From the NCBI GenBank assembly GCA_028819955.1, contig JAPPKP010000075.1, positions 1 through 5,260 on the forward strand: 5,260 nt of DNA, given 5' to 3'. Positions 4,622 to 5,260 of the stretch are shown piece by piece. The first letter of the stretch is position 1; each line of letters starts with the position of its first letter. Origin of the DNA: Rhodospirillaceae bacterium. Its GTDB lineage: Bacteria > Pseudomonadota > Alphaproteobacteria > UBA828. The translations under genes were made by a program, and so were the position numbers. The notes under the pieces were generated by a model. That model searched no databases, was not told the DNA's origin, and saw only the letters and a program-made list of their open reading frames with translations.

Positions 4622-5260
4622 ATGTCCGGTCTGACGGTCGATCACGAGGGCCGTGTCTTCGCCATCAACAAGAAGGGAATGCCGAGAGCCCGCTCGGGGT
4701 TCTCCGTACCGCTACCCTCGACGTCAAAAATTCTCATTATGGTTAATGGATTTGATTATGACCCCACGGAGAGCGGTGACGACAATCCTCATAAGACTCT
4801 CTTCAAGGAATGGGAGTCCAAATTTCGAGAGCAGGTAAGCAACGAATGGGAGTGCTTCGGCTTCGGATGGTATTCGGCCGAATTGGAGCCAAGTAGCTGG
4901 CTCGGTGGGTTGATACGCACTCACTGGAACCCCTATCGCTGGGGTTGGGAGCTAGCCGGAAGGGCCGCGGGCATTCTGGCACAGACGATCCAGAGCCGAC
5001 TGAATACTTCAAATGATGAAATATGCATCATTGCCCATTCACTGGGAGCGCGCGTAACGTTGTCGGCGCTCGCACAGCTGCCGCGTGATTCGGTCAGACG
5101 TGTTCTATTGCTGAATGGTTCCGAATACAGTCAATCCTCCAAAGTTGTCGCCACCTATACCGACTCTACAGTGTTGAACGTTATCGTCAAAGCCGATGAC
5201 GTATTGAATGTCGGTAACACGGGATATGTCCGGTCCATGTACCAGATGATCTGTCCGGTT
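4622..5260 (+). CDS. Alpha/beta-hydrolase family protein, C terminus cut by right edge
   Basis: The frame is open from the ATG at 4622 to the window end, giving 213 residues with no stop. ILIMVNGFDYDP (37-48) is the first core strand and oxyanion-hole loop, with Asn-Gly where many relatives have His-Gly. CIIAHSLGARVTLSAL (135-150) is the nucleophile elbow, with S140 in A-H-S-L-G (Gly replaced by Ala in the first position). RRVLLLNGSEYS (159-170) is the next strand, and VIVKADDVLNVG (187-198) has the position expected for the acidic residue (D192 or D193). The catalytic His should lie beyond the edge. No signal peptide is seen, so a cytoplasmic esterase/lipase-like enzyme is likely; the layout recalls DUF900-type hydrolases, but I cannot name a family with certainty. 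Codon use is markedly less G+C-rich than in the neighbours (about 50% over four counted lines), suggesting horizontal acquisition. Confidence 0.82.
   Translation, partial: MSGLTVDHEGRVFAINKKGMPRARSGFSVPLPSTSKILIMVNGFDYDPTESGDDNPHKTLFKEWESKFREQVSNEWECFGFGWYSAELEPSSWLGGLIRTHWNPYRWGWELAGRAAGILAQTIQSRLNTSNDEICIIAHSLGARVTLSALAQLPRDSVRRVLLLNGSEYSQSSKVVATYTDSTVLNVIVKADDVLNVGNTGYVRSMYQMICPV

Noticed and set aside
4463..4645. Minus-strand frame of 60 codons at the hydrolase start
   Set aside because: It starts with GTG, overlaps the ribosome site and first codons of the better-supported hydrolase gene, and its product has no recognisable motif.
1..5260. CRISPR array, tRNA or rRNA gene, insertion sequence
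   Set aside because: No regularly spaced repeats, cloverleaf-like segment, transposase motif or terminal inverted repeats were seen on either strand.

Overview
The window looks like chromosomal DNA from a G+C-rich proteobacterium, most likely an alphaproteobacterium. Hand counts of two sample lines inside the sugar-kinase gene give about 70% G+C. A MalK/UgpC-type sugar ABC transporter, a polyol-type dehydrogenase and an FGGY kinase sit together, and a secreted DUF2147 protein lies nearby. The taxonomic guess rests on composition and gene content only.

Layout, left to right. (1) Positions 3-479 (+) hold the C-terminal part of a sugar ABC transporter ATPase, cut by the left edge. (2) Converging on it after an 8-base gap is a compact three-gene minus-strand operon, transcribed in the order SDR dehydrogenase (3617-2832), BtpA/SgcQ-family TIM-barrel protein (2814-2008), FGGY carbohydrate kinase (2008-488). 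The last two overlap by one base (TAATG). (3) A 191-base leader region upstream of the operon (3618-3808) carries a perfect 16-base palindrome and an AACCGGTT core next to the SDR start. (4) Positions 4252-3809 (-) encode a small secreted DUF2147 protein. (5) A gene-free stretch of about 370 bases (4253-4621) carries a TTGACA box facing the DUF2147 gene and a pair of GATATATC-like elements. (6) From 4622 (+) to the right edge runs an incomplete alpha/beta-hydrolase gene with a near-perfect Shine-Dalgarno sequence. Its G+C falls to about 50%, which suggests foreign DNA or the edge of an accessory region.

Working model: the ABC transporter imports a sugar or polyol, the SDR oxidises it, the kinase phosphorylates the resulting ketose, and the BtpA-family protein carries out an unassigned step on the product. 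The substrate cannot be read from the sequence. The BtpA protein, whose family has no settled enzymatic role here, and the atypical hydrolase at the right edge are the two least explained parts.
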